A DNA stretch of 64,000 nt from Stomoxys calcitrans (taxonomy: Eukaryota; Arthropoda; Insecta; Diptera; Muscidae). The stretch covers positions 43,024,854-43,088,853 of the forward strand of contig NC_081554.1 of assembly GCF_963082655.1 (NCBI RefSeq), in the 5' to 3' direction. The notes below the pieces were generated by a model. It made no database searches. It saw nothing but the letters and a program-made list of their open reading frames with translations, and was not told the DNA's origin. Positions 45,240 to 55,941 of this stretch are shown piece by piece. Positions within the stretch are counted from its first letter, which is position 1; the number at the start of each line of letters is the position of its first letter. A program made the translations under genes and the position numbers.

Positions 45240-46113
45240 ACCTCGTATTATACTTGATTTCCGTAACTAAAAGATGAATTTTTAGCTATTATCTTTCTGG
45301 CATCACTGGTTTAAACAGCTCACGCACTTTTCGTGTTTCGTTCACTGTTAAACATCTTCAGATTGGTCTATAATTTAACCATGAATCGTCTTACAAACGA
45401 ACAATGCTTGCAAATTATTGAATTTTATTATCAAAGTTCATCGCGCTTTTCTTCCATTTTAGGATCAATGGGTATGCACATAAGCAGAATTGTCTATTTT
45501 GGAGTGAAGATCAGTCAGAAGCATTGCCAATGCATCCAGAAAAAGTCACAATTTGGTGCGGTTTATGGGCTGGTGGCATCATTGGACCGTACTTCTTCAC
45601 AGATGATGCGCATCAAAACGTTACTGTGAATGGTGAGCACTACCGTGAGATGATATCCAACCTTTTTTTACCAAAATGCAGGAGCCTGACTTTTATGACA
45701 TATGGTTTCAATAAGACGATGCCACATGCCACACAGCATGCGTAACAATGAACTTTTTGAGAGGCGAGTTCGGTGAACATTTTGATTCACGTTCGGTACC
45801 GGTCAATTGGTCGCCTAGATCGTGCGATTTAACGCCTTTAGACTATTTATTGAGGGGCTATGTTAAAGCTCATATCTATACAGACAATCCCGCTTCAATT
45901 GAGGCATTGGAAGACAACACTGAAGCATTTATTCGTGAAATACCGGCCATGAGAGTATGCCAAAATTGGACTTAGCGGGCAACATTTGCATGAAATAATC
46001 TGCAAACATTAAATTATAAGGACCGTACTATCGATTCAAATAAAGATTTCATAAATTTTTCTAAATTTTATGTGTTTTTGAAAAACTTTCCTATAGCTCT
46101 TAAAAAATCACCC
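45240..46113 (+). pseudogene. DD41D mariner-like transposon, defective
   Basis: N-terminal MNRLTNEQCLQIIEFYYQ at 45380, a large deletion after 'tcaatgggtatgcac', then FWSEDQSEALPMHPEKV (45498-45550, with the first catalytic Asp region largely lost), IWCGLWAGGIIGPYFF, NVTVNGEHYREMISN, then WFQ-stop-DDATCHTA (45700) and SCDLTPLDYLL (45825). Counting from the Asp after the stop to the Asp in TPLDY gives 41 intervening residues, the DD41D (rosa-type) spacing. The 3' end 'ttaaaaaatcaccctta' (46097-46113) is followed by TA and looks like the inverted terminus, but I do not see its partner at the left end. Frameshifts and a stop make it inactive. Confidence 0.8.
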
Positions 46114-46212
46114 TTATATACTTTATGGGGTCTTAGACTTAGAATATTTCGATGTGTTACAGATGGAATGGTGAGGTTGGTGTAGCCCCATCCTATGATG
46201 GAGGGTATAAAA
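46114..46212 (+). repeat. DINE-1/mini-me-like 3' end fragment
   Basis: 'tatatactttatggggtctt', 'gatgtgttacagatggaatg' and terminus 'cctatgatggagggtataaa'. The mariner-like element ends exactly at its TA-rich part, so the mariner probably inserted into this DINE-1 copy. The left half of the host element is gone. Confidence 0.7.
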
Positions 46213-46239
46213 TTCATATTGAGCTCCCGTTTTAAACAG

Positions 46240-46640
46240 CGTCTTATGAGCAGTGCTTGGAGTATTTAAGAGAAAGATACTTCGTAAAATATATGGACCA
46301 GTTTGCGTTAATGGAGAATATAGGCGGCGTATGAACCACGAGCTGTATGACGACGATAGCATAGTTACACGCATCAAAATACAACGGTTGCGTTGGCTAG
46401 GTCATGTTGTCAGAATGGATGAAGAAGCTCCAGCAAAGAAGTCTTTTGAAGGCGAACACGGTGGTACACGCAAACCGGGAAGACCAAAATCCCGATGGAA
46501 AGATCAAGTTGTGGGAGACAACTCGAAACTTGGTGTCAGACATTTTAGAATAAGCGCAGATGATCGAGTCGCTTGGACCTCTATTCGACGTTCGGCTAGT
46601 GGAACAAATATTCTGCCATAGGCATTAAAAGTAAAGAAAG
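46240..46640 (+). pseudogene. RTE-like retrotransposon, C-terminal fragment
   Basis: A single open stretch encodes VLGVFKRKILRKIYGPVCVN, RIKIQRLRWLGHVVRM and GRPKSRWKDQVVGDNSKLGV, ending AWTSIRRSASGTN at ~46615 and the family's 3' end 'ctgccataggcattaaaag'. Of the four copies of this domain in the window it is the best preserved in frame. The rest of the element is absent. Confidence 0.85.
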
Positions 46641-46837
46641 TACTTATGAGCGGCCATAAGTAAGATAACACTTATTTTCAACTAACTAAACTAGAAGCCC
46701 CTCTCAGACATGTTAGGAGAAGTATTTGAATATTTATACAGGCTATCCGACAACTCATTACCGATACACTTCTTCATAAAGAATGGGCCTACAGAATATT
46801 CAGCAGAATACTGTAGGCAATGCGACATATTCAACAT

Positions 46838-47068
46838 ATGTAGGGCTGACATCACGGATGGTATTGTCTAACCATGAGAGGGCTCAGTTTGCTACACCAT
46901 CTAGAACTGGTTTTTCTAGGAAAATCTTTTTCGTTATCTGGAATTGTTGGGGGCGCCCATCAAGGTGTAAATAGACCTTGGTGGGCCTAGAAAAACCAGA
47001 TCTAGATGGTGTAGCAAACTGAGCCCTCTCATGGTTAGACAATACCACCTATGATGTCAGCCCTACAT
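46838..47068. repeat. Inverted duplication (fold-back) in a Jockey-like remnant
   Basis: Arms 46838-46920 and 46987-47068 are reverse complements over ~83 bp with about four mismatches ('gagggctcagtttgctacac' against 'gtgtagcaaactgagccctc'), separated by a 66-base spacer rich in T and G. The right arm continues into the retrotransposon 3' coding end, so it is the original orientation and the left arm the inverted copy. Confidence 0.85.
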
Positions 47069-47200
47069 ACAACACAGGACTCCATGGCACCAATCACTTA
47101 TTTACATGCCCGAAAAATCACCTAAACTTACTGCAGAATCACCATGAACTGCTCCAATTGAAGCAGCCAGATTCTAGGAGCTAAATCTGGAGACCCGGTC
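46985..47200 (+). pseudogene. Jockey-like non-LTR retrotransposon, 3' coding end
   Basis: One frame reads YDVSPTYNTGLHGTNHLFTC then PKNHLNLL (47040-47130), the HLFxCP signature of the Jockey-type C-terminus, running out in 'aagcagccagattctaggag'. Short remnant only. Confidence 0.6.
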
Positions 47201-48003
47201 GGAATAATCTTGAAATGAATCAATTTGCATTCTTACAACGAACATGGTTACCATAACATACCCTACTCTATGGTTGGCTGATGCATACCTATCAAAATCT
47301 GAAGCAAAATCTGAAGCTTTGTTATACTTTGGTAGAAGAAGTATAACATCAAATACTTCATACCATTAGAGTCCAATATAAGTACATACCTTTCTGTGTT
47401 CTTGTTTGTAATTCTACTTATTGTTGTTATTTTTGCCTTAGAGTAGATTTTTAATTAAAACTATACTCTCATATGTTGTTTCTACTTTGTATGTGAAATT
47501 AAAACTTATAAAATTTTCTTCTTTCCATTCAAACACTTCATTATGCCCTGTTCCTGAATTCATGTTTCCCACCAATGTGGCCATGTAGCTGCCGAGAGCA
47601 AAAATAAACCGAGTTGCGTCAATATTTGTCTACATAAATTTCAACTTATTAGGATTTTCTACACCTCAGCGAGCAACTCAATCATGTGCATATAAGTAAT
47701 GCGCCAAAGAGGCTGTGGTTTCGACTCAAGGTAAAGTTTCTGCACCATCAACGTCGTAGGTGGTGCCGTTGCATATGTCTTGGCAAAGAAGTTTTTACCA
47801 TCCTCAAGTAATGCACTTGGTGCTGTGAAACCTTTGACTGTCGTCTTTAAGCAGCAAGTGCCGACAAACTCATGTTTTCTACTTTGGCACCAAATTAGTT
47901 TAGTAAAATGTTAAGAGTGCATTTCACTACGACCTGGTTTAATCCAACTGTGCAGTGATAGGGAGCATAGTGGCAACTATATTTCGAACATATTGAAAAA
48001 AAA
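47201..48003. other. Unassigned stretch
   Basis: No gene recognised. Sequence looks unique apart from a poly-A run at the right end that belongs to the start of the next DINE-1 element. Confidence 0.4.
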
Positions 48004-49287
48004 AAACAAGTAAAAGCATGCTAAGTTCGGCCGAGCCGAATCTTATATACCCTCCACCATGGATCGCAATTGTGGAGTTCTTTTCCCGACATCTCTTCTT
48101 AAGCAAACAAATGGTAAAAGAAAGAAATTGCTATGCTGATTGAATTGAGTCTTGGAGACCACAGTAGAAGTCAATGTGTAAAATTTCAACGAAATTGAAT
48201 AAGAATTAGGCATTTTAGGGGCTCAAAAAGTAAAATAGGGAGATAGGATTATAGGGGAACTGTATTAGGCTGAAGACCGATTCAGACCATATTTGACACG
48301 TACATTATAGGTCATAGAAGCCGTTGCACAAAATTTCAGCCAAATCGGAATATAATTACGCCGTCTAGAGGTTCAGGAAGTCAGGATCCCAGATCGGTTT
48401 ATATGACAGCTATATCAGGTTATGGTACGATTGGAACCATATTTGGAACAGTTGTCAGAAGTTATAACCGAACAACTCATGCAAAATTTCAGTCAAATCG
48501 GAAGTCAAGATCCATGATCGGTTTATATGACAGCTATATCTGATTATGAACCGATTGGAATCATACTTAGCACAGTTGTTGAAAGTGATACCATAACACC
48601 ACGTGCAAAATTTCAGTTAAATCGAATGAGAATTGCGCCCTCTATAGGCTCAAAAAGTCAAGACCCGATATCGGTTTATATGGCAGCTATACCAAAACAT
48701 GGAGCGATTTAAACCATACTGAGCGAAGTTGTAGGAAGTGATACCAAACCACTACGTGCAAAATTTCAATAAAATCGGATAAGAATTGCGCCCTCTAGAG
48801 GCTCAAGAACTCATGACCCAAGATCGGTTTATATAACAGCTATATCAGATTATGGACGGATTTAAACCATTCTTGGCACAGTTGTTGGATATCATAAAAA
48901 AATACGTTGTGCAAAATTTCATTCCAATCGGATAAGAATTGCGCATTCTAGAGGCTCAAGAAGTCAAGACCCACGATCGGTTTATAGGGAAGCTCTATCA
49001 AAACATGGACCGATATGGCCCATTTACAATCCCAACTGACCTACACTAAAAATAAGTATTTGTGCAAGCGGCTAGCTTTACTCCTTCGAAAGTTAGCGTG
49101 ATTTTGACAGAAAGACGGACGGACGGACAGACAGACGGACACACGGACGGACATGGCTAGATCGACATAAAATGTCACGACGATCAAGAACATATATACT
49201 TTATTGGGTCTCAGACGAATATTTCGAGTAGTTGCAAACAGAATGACGAAATTAGTATACCCCCATCCTATGGTGGAGGGTATACAA
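48004..49287 (+). mobile_element. DINE-1/mini-me-like element, near-complete
   Basis: 5' terminus 'caagtaaaagcatgctaagt' and 'tcggccgagccgaatcttat' (48008-48048) with 'accctccaccatggatcgca'. About six ~125-155-bp units follow ('gcaaaatttcagccaaatcg', 'ggtttatatggcagctata'), then a GACR tract (49110-49150), core 'catggctagatcgacataaa', 'acatatatactttattgggt', and the 3' terminus 'tatacccccatcctatggtg' with GAGGGTATA (49256-49287). Non-coding. A good reference for the family in this window. Confidence 0.85.
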
Positions 49288-49624
49288 ATCTAAGATATAA
49301 ACACATTCACCCCGGGCAATCAAGAAACACTGCATTATTGCAGAGGTGGGAGGGTGTGGAATATGACGCGCCATCAACTTCATTACCATATTTGTAAGGC
49401 TTAAACTTTTTTGAGAGTTTTTTTGAGAGTTTAAGATATGGCTGTGAATTTTTCCTGAGAGATCACATATAAATTAAATTATAAAATACTATTTCGGAAT
49501 CAGAATGACCATTTGTCCTACAACCAAGACTAAATTTGATGTATTTAACTTTGGTTTTAAATGATTGATGTTGTTCTGGGCATGGATCAAGACACTAGCA
49601 AGCAATATCACCGGCCTTATTGCT
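49288..49624. other. Unassigned stretch
   Basis: About 340 bp with no recognised element. A direct repeat 'ttttttgagagttt' occurs at about 49409 and 49421. Confidence 0.4.
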
Positions 49625-49810
49625 CGCCTGGCTTCGAATCCTGACGAGTACATCAGTCAAAATGTTCACCATGGTTTTCCCATTCTCATGCTGGCGATAT
49701 TTGTGAGCTATTTTGGCATGTGAAAACTTCTCCCCAAAGAGGTGTAGCGCCGTTCGGACTCGGCTTTGAAAAGAAGGCCTTAAACTTGAATCAAACAGTA
49801 CTCAGACCAT
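49625..49810 (+). repeat. SINE, 5'- and 3'-truncated
   Basis: Plus strand. Box-B-like 'ggcttcgaatcctgacgag' (49630), then 'catggttttcccattctcat', 'ccccaaagaggtgtagcgcc' and 'gttcggactcggctttgaaa'. Box A is not recognisable. Confidence 0.75.
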
Positions 49811-49969
49811 ATGGTGTTCGGTTAGCAGGGGGCCTAAGCCTACTCAAGGTTTCAAATTACAGCGAAATTGGGTATTAAATGCATCATATAATGACTCGTG
49901 TAGTGCGATCTCTGAGAAAGCTCGAAATAAATCGCACGAAGCCATTAACGACACCAAATGCGACAAGCT

Positions 49970-50055
49970 TTAAGAAATTTGCAATTTGCATTTACCATGG
50001 GCAAATTTGCATTTATCTAGTCATTCCGTTTGTAACACCTTGAAATATTGACCTA
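49970..50055. repeat. Junction of SINE-tail-like and DINE-1 end fragments
   Basis: 'gaaatttgcaatttgcattt' and 'tgggcaaatttgcattta' resemble the SINE 3' tail, followed by 'tagtcattccgtttgtaaca' (50019-50050), the subterminal part of a DINE-1-like 3' end. Both are short. Confidence 0.5.
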
Positions 50056-51755
50056 CTTTGCTGTTGCACGTAGAGCTTCTTAAAGTATATCTCTTAGAGT
50101 GCTGGGAAACTTTCCCCTAACCGCAATTGCCACGTCATCAACATATGCGACCACTTTTACGCCTTTTTCTTCCAGTGACAATAATATATCGTTAATGGCT
50201 ATATTCCAAAGTAGAGGAGACAATACACCTCCTTGATGACTCCCGCTGCTGACCCATCTTTTTAGATACACAGAACCCAAGCCTGTCATATTGCATCTTT
50301 TAGTAAGTAAGTCATTAAGATACTTTCTTAAGGTAGAGTTGACGCCTAGAAACGCCTCCATGATTGACGGCGGTTTTGCATTATTGAAAGCACCTTCAAT
50401 TTCAATAAATGCTACCATTGTATATTCCTTGACAGCGAGAAAGTCCTTTATGTAGCCGACTAGGTCGTGAAGCGCTGTTTTAGTGGATTTGCCTTTGTGT
50501 GGTAGGGTTTTCCTGCTTTCGGAATGAAAATGACCTTCGTGTCCCTCCATCCCTCCATTCTCATACAAGAGAAGTTTACCTTCCTAAGCCAGGGAACCAG
50601 TCTATCAGCATGATGCTGCCGCGAGAGGCGATCTCCAGGAATCTCTGCCCTAAGATATGTCTCTATCAACCTCTCAAGAGTCTTCAGCATAAAGGATAAC
50701 AGACTAATACGAAGAAAACCTTTCGCCTTTGTGTGGTAGGGTTTTCCTGCTTTCGGAATGCAAATGACCTTCGTGTCCCTACATCCCACAGGTATATATG
50801 ACATTCTGATACAAGCAGAGTATATCTCCTTAAGCCAGGGAATCAATCTATCAGACACAGCTTGGAATTCAACCGGTGATATATCATCAGATTTAAAGTA
50901 GTCCAAACTTCTTATCGCCCAAAGGATTTTCGGCTCAGATACAATTTCCCTAATGGCCTCCGACAAATGTATATCAGTGACAACCTCTTCTGGCGCCATG
51001 TTGTCCGTTGAAGAATTTCCCGGGAATGTACATCAACGAGTAGTTCTGGTGTTTCGTAACTAGACATTGTCCATACATTCTCTGACTTCTGGATATACCC
51101 CACCGTAATAGATCTCGAGGACAGAAACTTCCTTAGCCTAGAGGCCTCAGATGTATCCTCCACGGAGCTGCAGAATTCTACCCAGGATTTATTCTGAGCC
51201 TTTCCAAACTCGCCCTTAAATTGTCTTACCTCAGCCTGATAGATGTCCCAATCGTGTTGTGCTCTTGTGAATTTCGCTCTGTTAAAGAGTTTTCTGCAGT
51301 CCTTCCTTAGACCAACCAACTCTGGTTGCCCCTTGGCTTGGCATGCAGATACAAGCGAGTCATTCAGGGCCTTCGTGATCCGCTTAACCACTATGTCTAT
51401 ATCCTCCGTAGTTTCCACTTCCTTTTCTAATCTAGAAGGGATAGTGGTGCAGAATTTGTGCCGAAATTTATTACAATCCACCTTTCTTCTGTTTAGCCGA
51501 GGGATCACTACTTCAGTATTTTCTTCAAGGCTGAATCTAATATAACGATGATCAGAGAACCTGTGGTCATCCAACACTTTCTAGTCGCATATTCTTCCAC
51601 TTATATCTTCCGATACAAAGGCAATATCTAGTACCTCCTGTTTGGTACGTGAAGCCTGCAGCAGCCGCTCCACCAGTCGAGGTTTCAGTAGCAGACAACA
51701 TGCTACGGCCTGATATCACCATCGCAGCTGTTGGGCCTTTGGAGTCCATTCTAAG
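50056..51755 (-). pseudogene. R1/LOA-like non-LTR retrotransposon, endonuclease and RT part
   Basis: Minus strand from ~51700: endonuclease C-terminus (DIAFVSEDISGRICD, then DDHRFSDHRYIRFSLEENT with the catalytic SDH, ~51555), a pre-RT linker (51500-51050), RT fingers (SYIPVGCRDTKVICIPKAGK, LLSFMLKTLERLIETY), palm (YTMVAFIEIEGAFNNA, HQGGVLSPLLWNIAINDILL) and the active-site box as VAYVDDVAIAV (~50145). The fingers segment is partly duplicated: 50500-50620 repeats 50726-50860. RNase H and the 3' end are missing. Frameshifts and stops. A family different from 4721-8186. Confidence 0.85.
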
Positions 51756-51769
51756 CCTATATCAGACTA

Positions 51770-52285
51770 TTTCTTGATAAAGCCCCCATATAGACCGATC
51801 CGCCGATTTAAGGTATTATGCCCATAAAGCGGAATTTATTGTTGTGTTAGGCTACTTGACATCCTTCTTCAATTTGGCCCCGATCGGTTTAGATTTGGGT
51901 ATAGCTGCCATATAGACCGATCTCTCGATTTGAGGTCTTTGGCCTTTAAAAGGCGCATTTAGTTTCCGAACCATTGAACCCCATATACACCGATCTCTCG
52001 ATTTAAGGTTTTGGGCCAATAAAAGAAGAGTTTTTTTTACCCAATTTCGCCAAAATTTGGAACAGTGAGTTATGTTAGACTCATCGACATATTTATGCAA
52101 TTTTGCCCATATCGGTCCAGATTTAAATATATAGCTGCCATATAAACCGCTATCTCGATTTAAAGTTTTGGACCCATACAAGGCGTATTTATTGTCCGAT
52201 GTCGTCGAAATTTGGTACAGTGAGTTGTGTTAGGCCCTTCGATATCCTTGTTCAATTTGGCCCCGATTGTTTCTTTGTTGGATGT
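51770..52285 (-). repeat. DINE-1-type internal units
   Basis: Three to four units in minus orientation ('agctgccatatagaccgatc', 'gacatccttcttcaatttgg', 'atttggtacagtgagttgtg'), closest in wording to the element at 61613-62716. No terminus. Confidence 0.7.
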
Positions 52286-52289
52286 GAAA

Positions 52290-52720
52290 TGGATATTTCG
52301 ATGTGCCCTCTATAGGGGTTTTTGGGGGCATTCAGACTCCTGCAACCGAATTCGGATAAATGATTCGTAGTTTATTAGCATAGTCCTTTCATTTGAGTCC
52401 TATACTATCCAGATCAGTCTGCATTCCCGTTTTCGACGATTTTTGATGGACCCCGCTACTTGGTACCGGCCCCTGAAAATTTCATCAAAAGTTTGAGACA
52501 AATTTCACATTCTCTTTCCATACCCTGCATTTTGGATGATTTTTGGCATCATAGTTTTTTTCTCCTTCGATTGCTCCAACAAGGCCCTTGATATCAACAG
52601 AGGCCTCCCCCCTAAACTATTATGTCTTCCAGATTACAATCTGTGAAAATTTCAATAAAATCGGTCTAGCGTATTTCAAGTCTATACGGAATAAACATAA
52701 ACACTTTGACACGATGAAGA
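52290..52720 (-). repeat. Helentron-like fragment, degraded
   Basis: On the minus strand the right end resembles the Helentron-like head (the plus strand shows 'gaaaatttcaataaaatcgg' and 'caagtctatacggaataaac'), followed by 'cctttcatttgagtcctata', the complement of the unit motif 'ctcaaatgaaagg'. Weak match. Confidence 0.45.
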
Positions 52721-52724
52721 GACA

Positions 52725-54450
52725 ATAGCTAAAGCAAGTAAGAGCGTGCGAAGGTCGGGCTAAATCTTATAAACCCTTCCCCATGGATCGAATTTGAGGA
52801 GTTCTTTGCGCGGTATCCCTTTTTAGGCAAGCAAAGAGTAATTTATAAGAATTGTCATACTATTAGAGCTATATCAAGTTGTAGTCCGATTCAGACTGTA
52901 AATGAATTGAATGTTGAAGACCTTAGTATAAGCCATTCGGTAATATTTCAGTCCGTTCAGATGAAAATTGCGCCTTGTAGAGGCTCCATCAGCATAATCG
53001 GGAGATTGGTTTATATGGGAGCCATATCAGGTTATAGATCGATTCAGACCATATTGCACACGTACGTTGAAGGTCATGGGATAAGCCATTGTACAAAATT
53101 TCAATTAAATCGAATAAGAATTGCGGCCTCTAGAGGCTTAAGAAGTCAAGATCCCGGATCGGTTTATACGGCAGCTATATCAGGTTATGGAGCGATTTGA
53201 ACCATACTTGGGAAAGATTTTGGAAGTCAAAATAAAACACTTCATGCACAATTGGATAAAAATTTCGCCCTCTAGAGGCTCAAGAATGCAGGACCCAAGA
53301 TGGGTCCATATGGCAACTATATCAGGTTATAAACCACGGTTGTTGGAAGTCATAACAATACAATTCATGCAAAATTTCAGCCAAATCGGATAGGAATTGC
53401 GCCATCTAGTGGCTCAAGATGTCAAGATCCAAGGTCAGCATATATGACAGCTATATCAGTTTATAAACCGATTTGAGCCATACTGAGCAGATTTCAGCCA
53501 AATCGGATTAGAACTGCGCCCTCTAGTGGCTCAAGATGTTAAGACCCAAGGTCAGTATATACGACAGCTATATCAGTTTATAAACAGATTTGAACCGCAA
53601 TTAGAACAGTTGTTGGAAGTCATAACGAAATACTTCATGCAAAATTTCAGCCAAATCGGATGAGAATTGCGCCCTCTAGTGGCTCAAGAAGTCAAGATCC
53701 CAGATCGGTATATATGGCAGCTATATCAGTTTATAAACCGACTTAAACCATACTTAGCACAGTTATTGGAAGTCATAACAAAACACTTCATGCAAAATTT
53801 CAGATTCATCGGATAAGAATTGCGCCCTCTAGCGACTTAAGAAGTCAAGATCCAAGATCGGTTTATATGGCAGCTATATCAGTTTATGTACCGATTTAAA
53901 CCATACTGAGCACAGTTGTTTAACGTTATAACAAAACACCTCCTGCAAAATTTCAGCCAAATCGGAGAAAAATTGCCTCCTCTAGTGGCTCAAGAAGTCA
54001 AGGTCGAAGATCGGTTTATATGACAGCTATATCAGTTTATAAACCGATTTGAGCCACAATTAGCACAGTTGTTGGAAGTCATAACAAAACACCTCATGCA
54101 AAATTTCTGCCACATCGGATGAGAATTGCGCCTTGTAGTGGCTCAAGAAGTCAAGACCCAAGATCGGTTTATATGGCAACTATGTCAAAACATGGACCGA
54201 TATGGCCCATTTGCAATCCAAACCGACCTACACCAATAAGAAGTATTTGTTCTAAATTTGAAGCATCTAGCTTTACTCCTTCGAAAGTTAGCGTGCTTTC
54301 GACAGACGGATGGACGGACATGGCTAGCTAGACTTAAAATGTCATGACCATCAAGATATGCACTTTATGCGGTCTTAGACGTATATTTCGAGGTGCTACA
54401 AACGGAATGACGAAATTGGTATACCCCATCCTATGGTGGAGGGTATAAAA
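52725..54450 (+). mobile_element. DINE-1/mini-me-like element, near-complete, many units
   Basis: 5' terminus degenerate ('aagcaagtaagagcgtgcga', 'tcgggctaaatcttataaac', 'ccccatggatcg'), about nine ~150-bp units ('gcgccctctagtggctcaag', 'tatggcagctatatcagttt'), 'ctttcgacagacgg', core 'catggctagctagacttaaa', then 'gtatatttcgaggtgctaca' and terminus 'tataccccatcctatggtgg' with AGGGTATA (54420-54448). Confidence 0.82.
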
Positions 54451-54632
54451 ACCCTGATTTTAAGATTCGCCATAAAGCACCAAAATTCGATTTCTATACT
54501 GAGCCTATCAAAGTACTTTAAATTCCATGTCATACAGGGTGGCGTATACGTATGCCATGAAATTAGCAAAATATTCATACGCCACCATGTACCATTGCAC
54601 AAACCTTACTCTACGTGAAATACGAGTGCAAA

Positions 54633-54905
54633 TTCGCCCATGAACATTTCATTAAGGAACAGGGGAAAATTTTTCCCATTCAAATGAGTGCTGTCCGATT
54701 CAAGTTTTAAGCTCAATGTAAAGGGGCCTCCCTTTTATAGTAGATTTCAAACGGCGACACTTCCTTGGGGAGAAGTATTTACATGGCATAGGAGGGGATG
54801 GGATAACCTACGATGAAATTTTTTCGAATTTTCTCGCCAGTATTCGAACTCGTGACGTTCAGCGTCATATGCGCACGTGCTAATCTCGGCACTACGGTGA
54901 CCTTT
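54633..54905 (-). repeat. SINE, nearly full length, diverged
   Basis: Tail side 'gcccatgaacatttcattaa', body 'gattcaagttttaagctcaa' and 'atttcaaacggcgacac', head 'gttcagcgtcatatgcgcac' with box B as 'gtattcgaactcg' and box A as 'gctaatctcggcactac'. The body lacks the 'gccgcagtg' and 'gccagcatt' stretches. Confidence 0.8.
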
Positions 54906-55779
54906 AATTAACTAAAATATTTTAAATGTGAGCTCGTTAGTGAACATTCATTTACTTCATCCTTTTATTCATCTATCCCTTAGTTACATTTAAAGTTTCA
55001 CAAAAATTCAACGGCAATAAAATCAAAAATCATTTACACTCTCCATCGAATTCTGTTGCCCATTTAAAAATTCAGCCAAGAACGTATAGCATATTAATGC
55101 ATATTTCTCCTTACTGCTACAATATGGCAGAGAAACTTCCATAAAATGTAGAACCAACTATGCAGCGACTAACAAAGCATTCAACTATGCATCAGTCTTT
55201 ACGAAAAAGAAGACTGTCGAAATTTTTATTGTTTGTGAGAAAAGAAAGAAAATATATGAACAGCAGGAGATTCTTAGATGCAGATGTTTGCTACGGCATC
55301 TGGCTGTTTTTATCACCATGGCCATAATTCAGATAAAATGTTGAGTCAGTTTCTGTGTGCCATCTTCACAATGGCTTCTGTGCATGAATGCGTACATATA
55401 CCCTAGCAGTGTTGGAATGCTTCTTTATGGGGCAATTGTTGGCATTTGAAGGCAAGATTTGGCCAATTTTATTACACTGGTCCTTGGAAGTTTAAATTGG
55501 AGTTATTTTCTTTTCTAGCTAAACTTGGTTAAATTTTCAAATCGATTGAAGGAAATTCGGTATGATGTTGGTCTTTTGGGTAAATTGAAGCAAAGTTAAA
55601 AGGCTAAAAACTTTGGAAAAATAAAAGCGTGAGCAAGGTATTACATTTTAAAGGGTTTTGGAGCGACTTTATAAAGATGTTTGTCCATATATGGATTATA
55701 TGAAAACTTATGATACAAATCGGTTCTATGGCTTAATCTGTTCTATGACCGAATATTTCATTGAATAAAAGCGACTAGC

Positions 55780-55810
<31 letters not shown>

Positions 55811-55849
55811 TAAACAAAAAAAAAAAAGATTAATGGGCTCAATTAAAAA
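54906..55849. other. Unassigned stretch ending in a long A-tract
   Basis: No gene recognised. An almost pure A-tract with two interruptions (55783-55827) may be the tail of a retroposed sequence lying to its left, but I see no coding remnant there. Confidence 0.4.
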
Positions 55850-55928
55850 TTTTTATATCCACCACAATAGGATGGGGGTATACTAATCTAGTCATTCCGT
55901 TTATAACACCTCGAAATATTGATGGAGG
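55850..55928 (-). repeat. DINE-1/mini-me-like 3' end fragment
   Basis: 'ccaccacaataggatggggg', 'tatactaatctagtcattcc' and 'acacctcgaaatattga'. Broken off shortly before the mariner at 55942. Confidence 0.75.
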
Positions 55929-55941
55929 GCCCCACCTTATA

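Noticed and set aside
45240..46113. Tc3-like assignment of the transposase remnant
   Set aside because: The residue spacing and the MNRLTNEQCLQIIEFYY start fit the DD41D mariner group better than DD34E Tc elements.
55783..55827. Poly-A tract as the tail of a processed pseudogene
   Set aside because: No coding remnant or target duplication found upstream; left as an A-tract of unknown origin.
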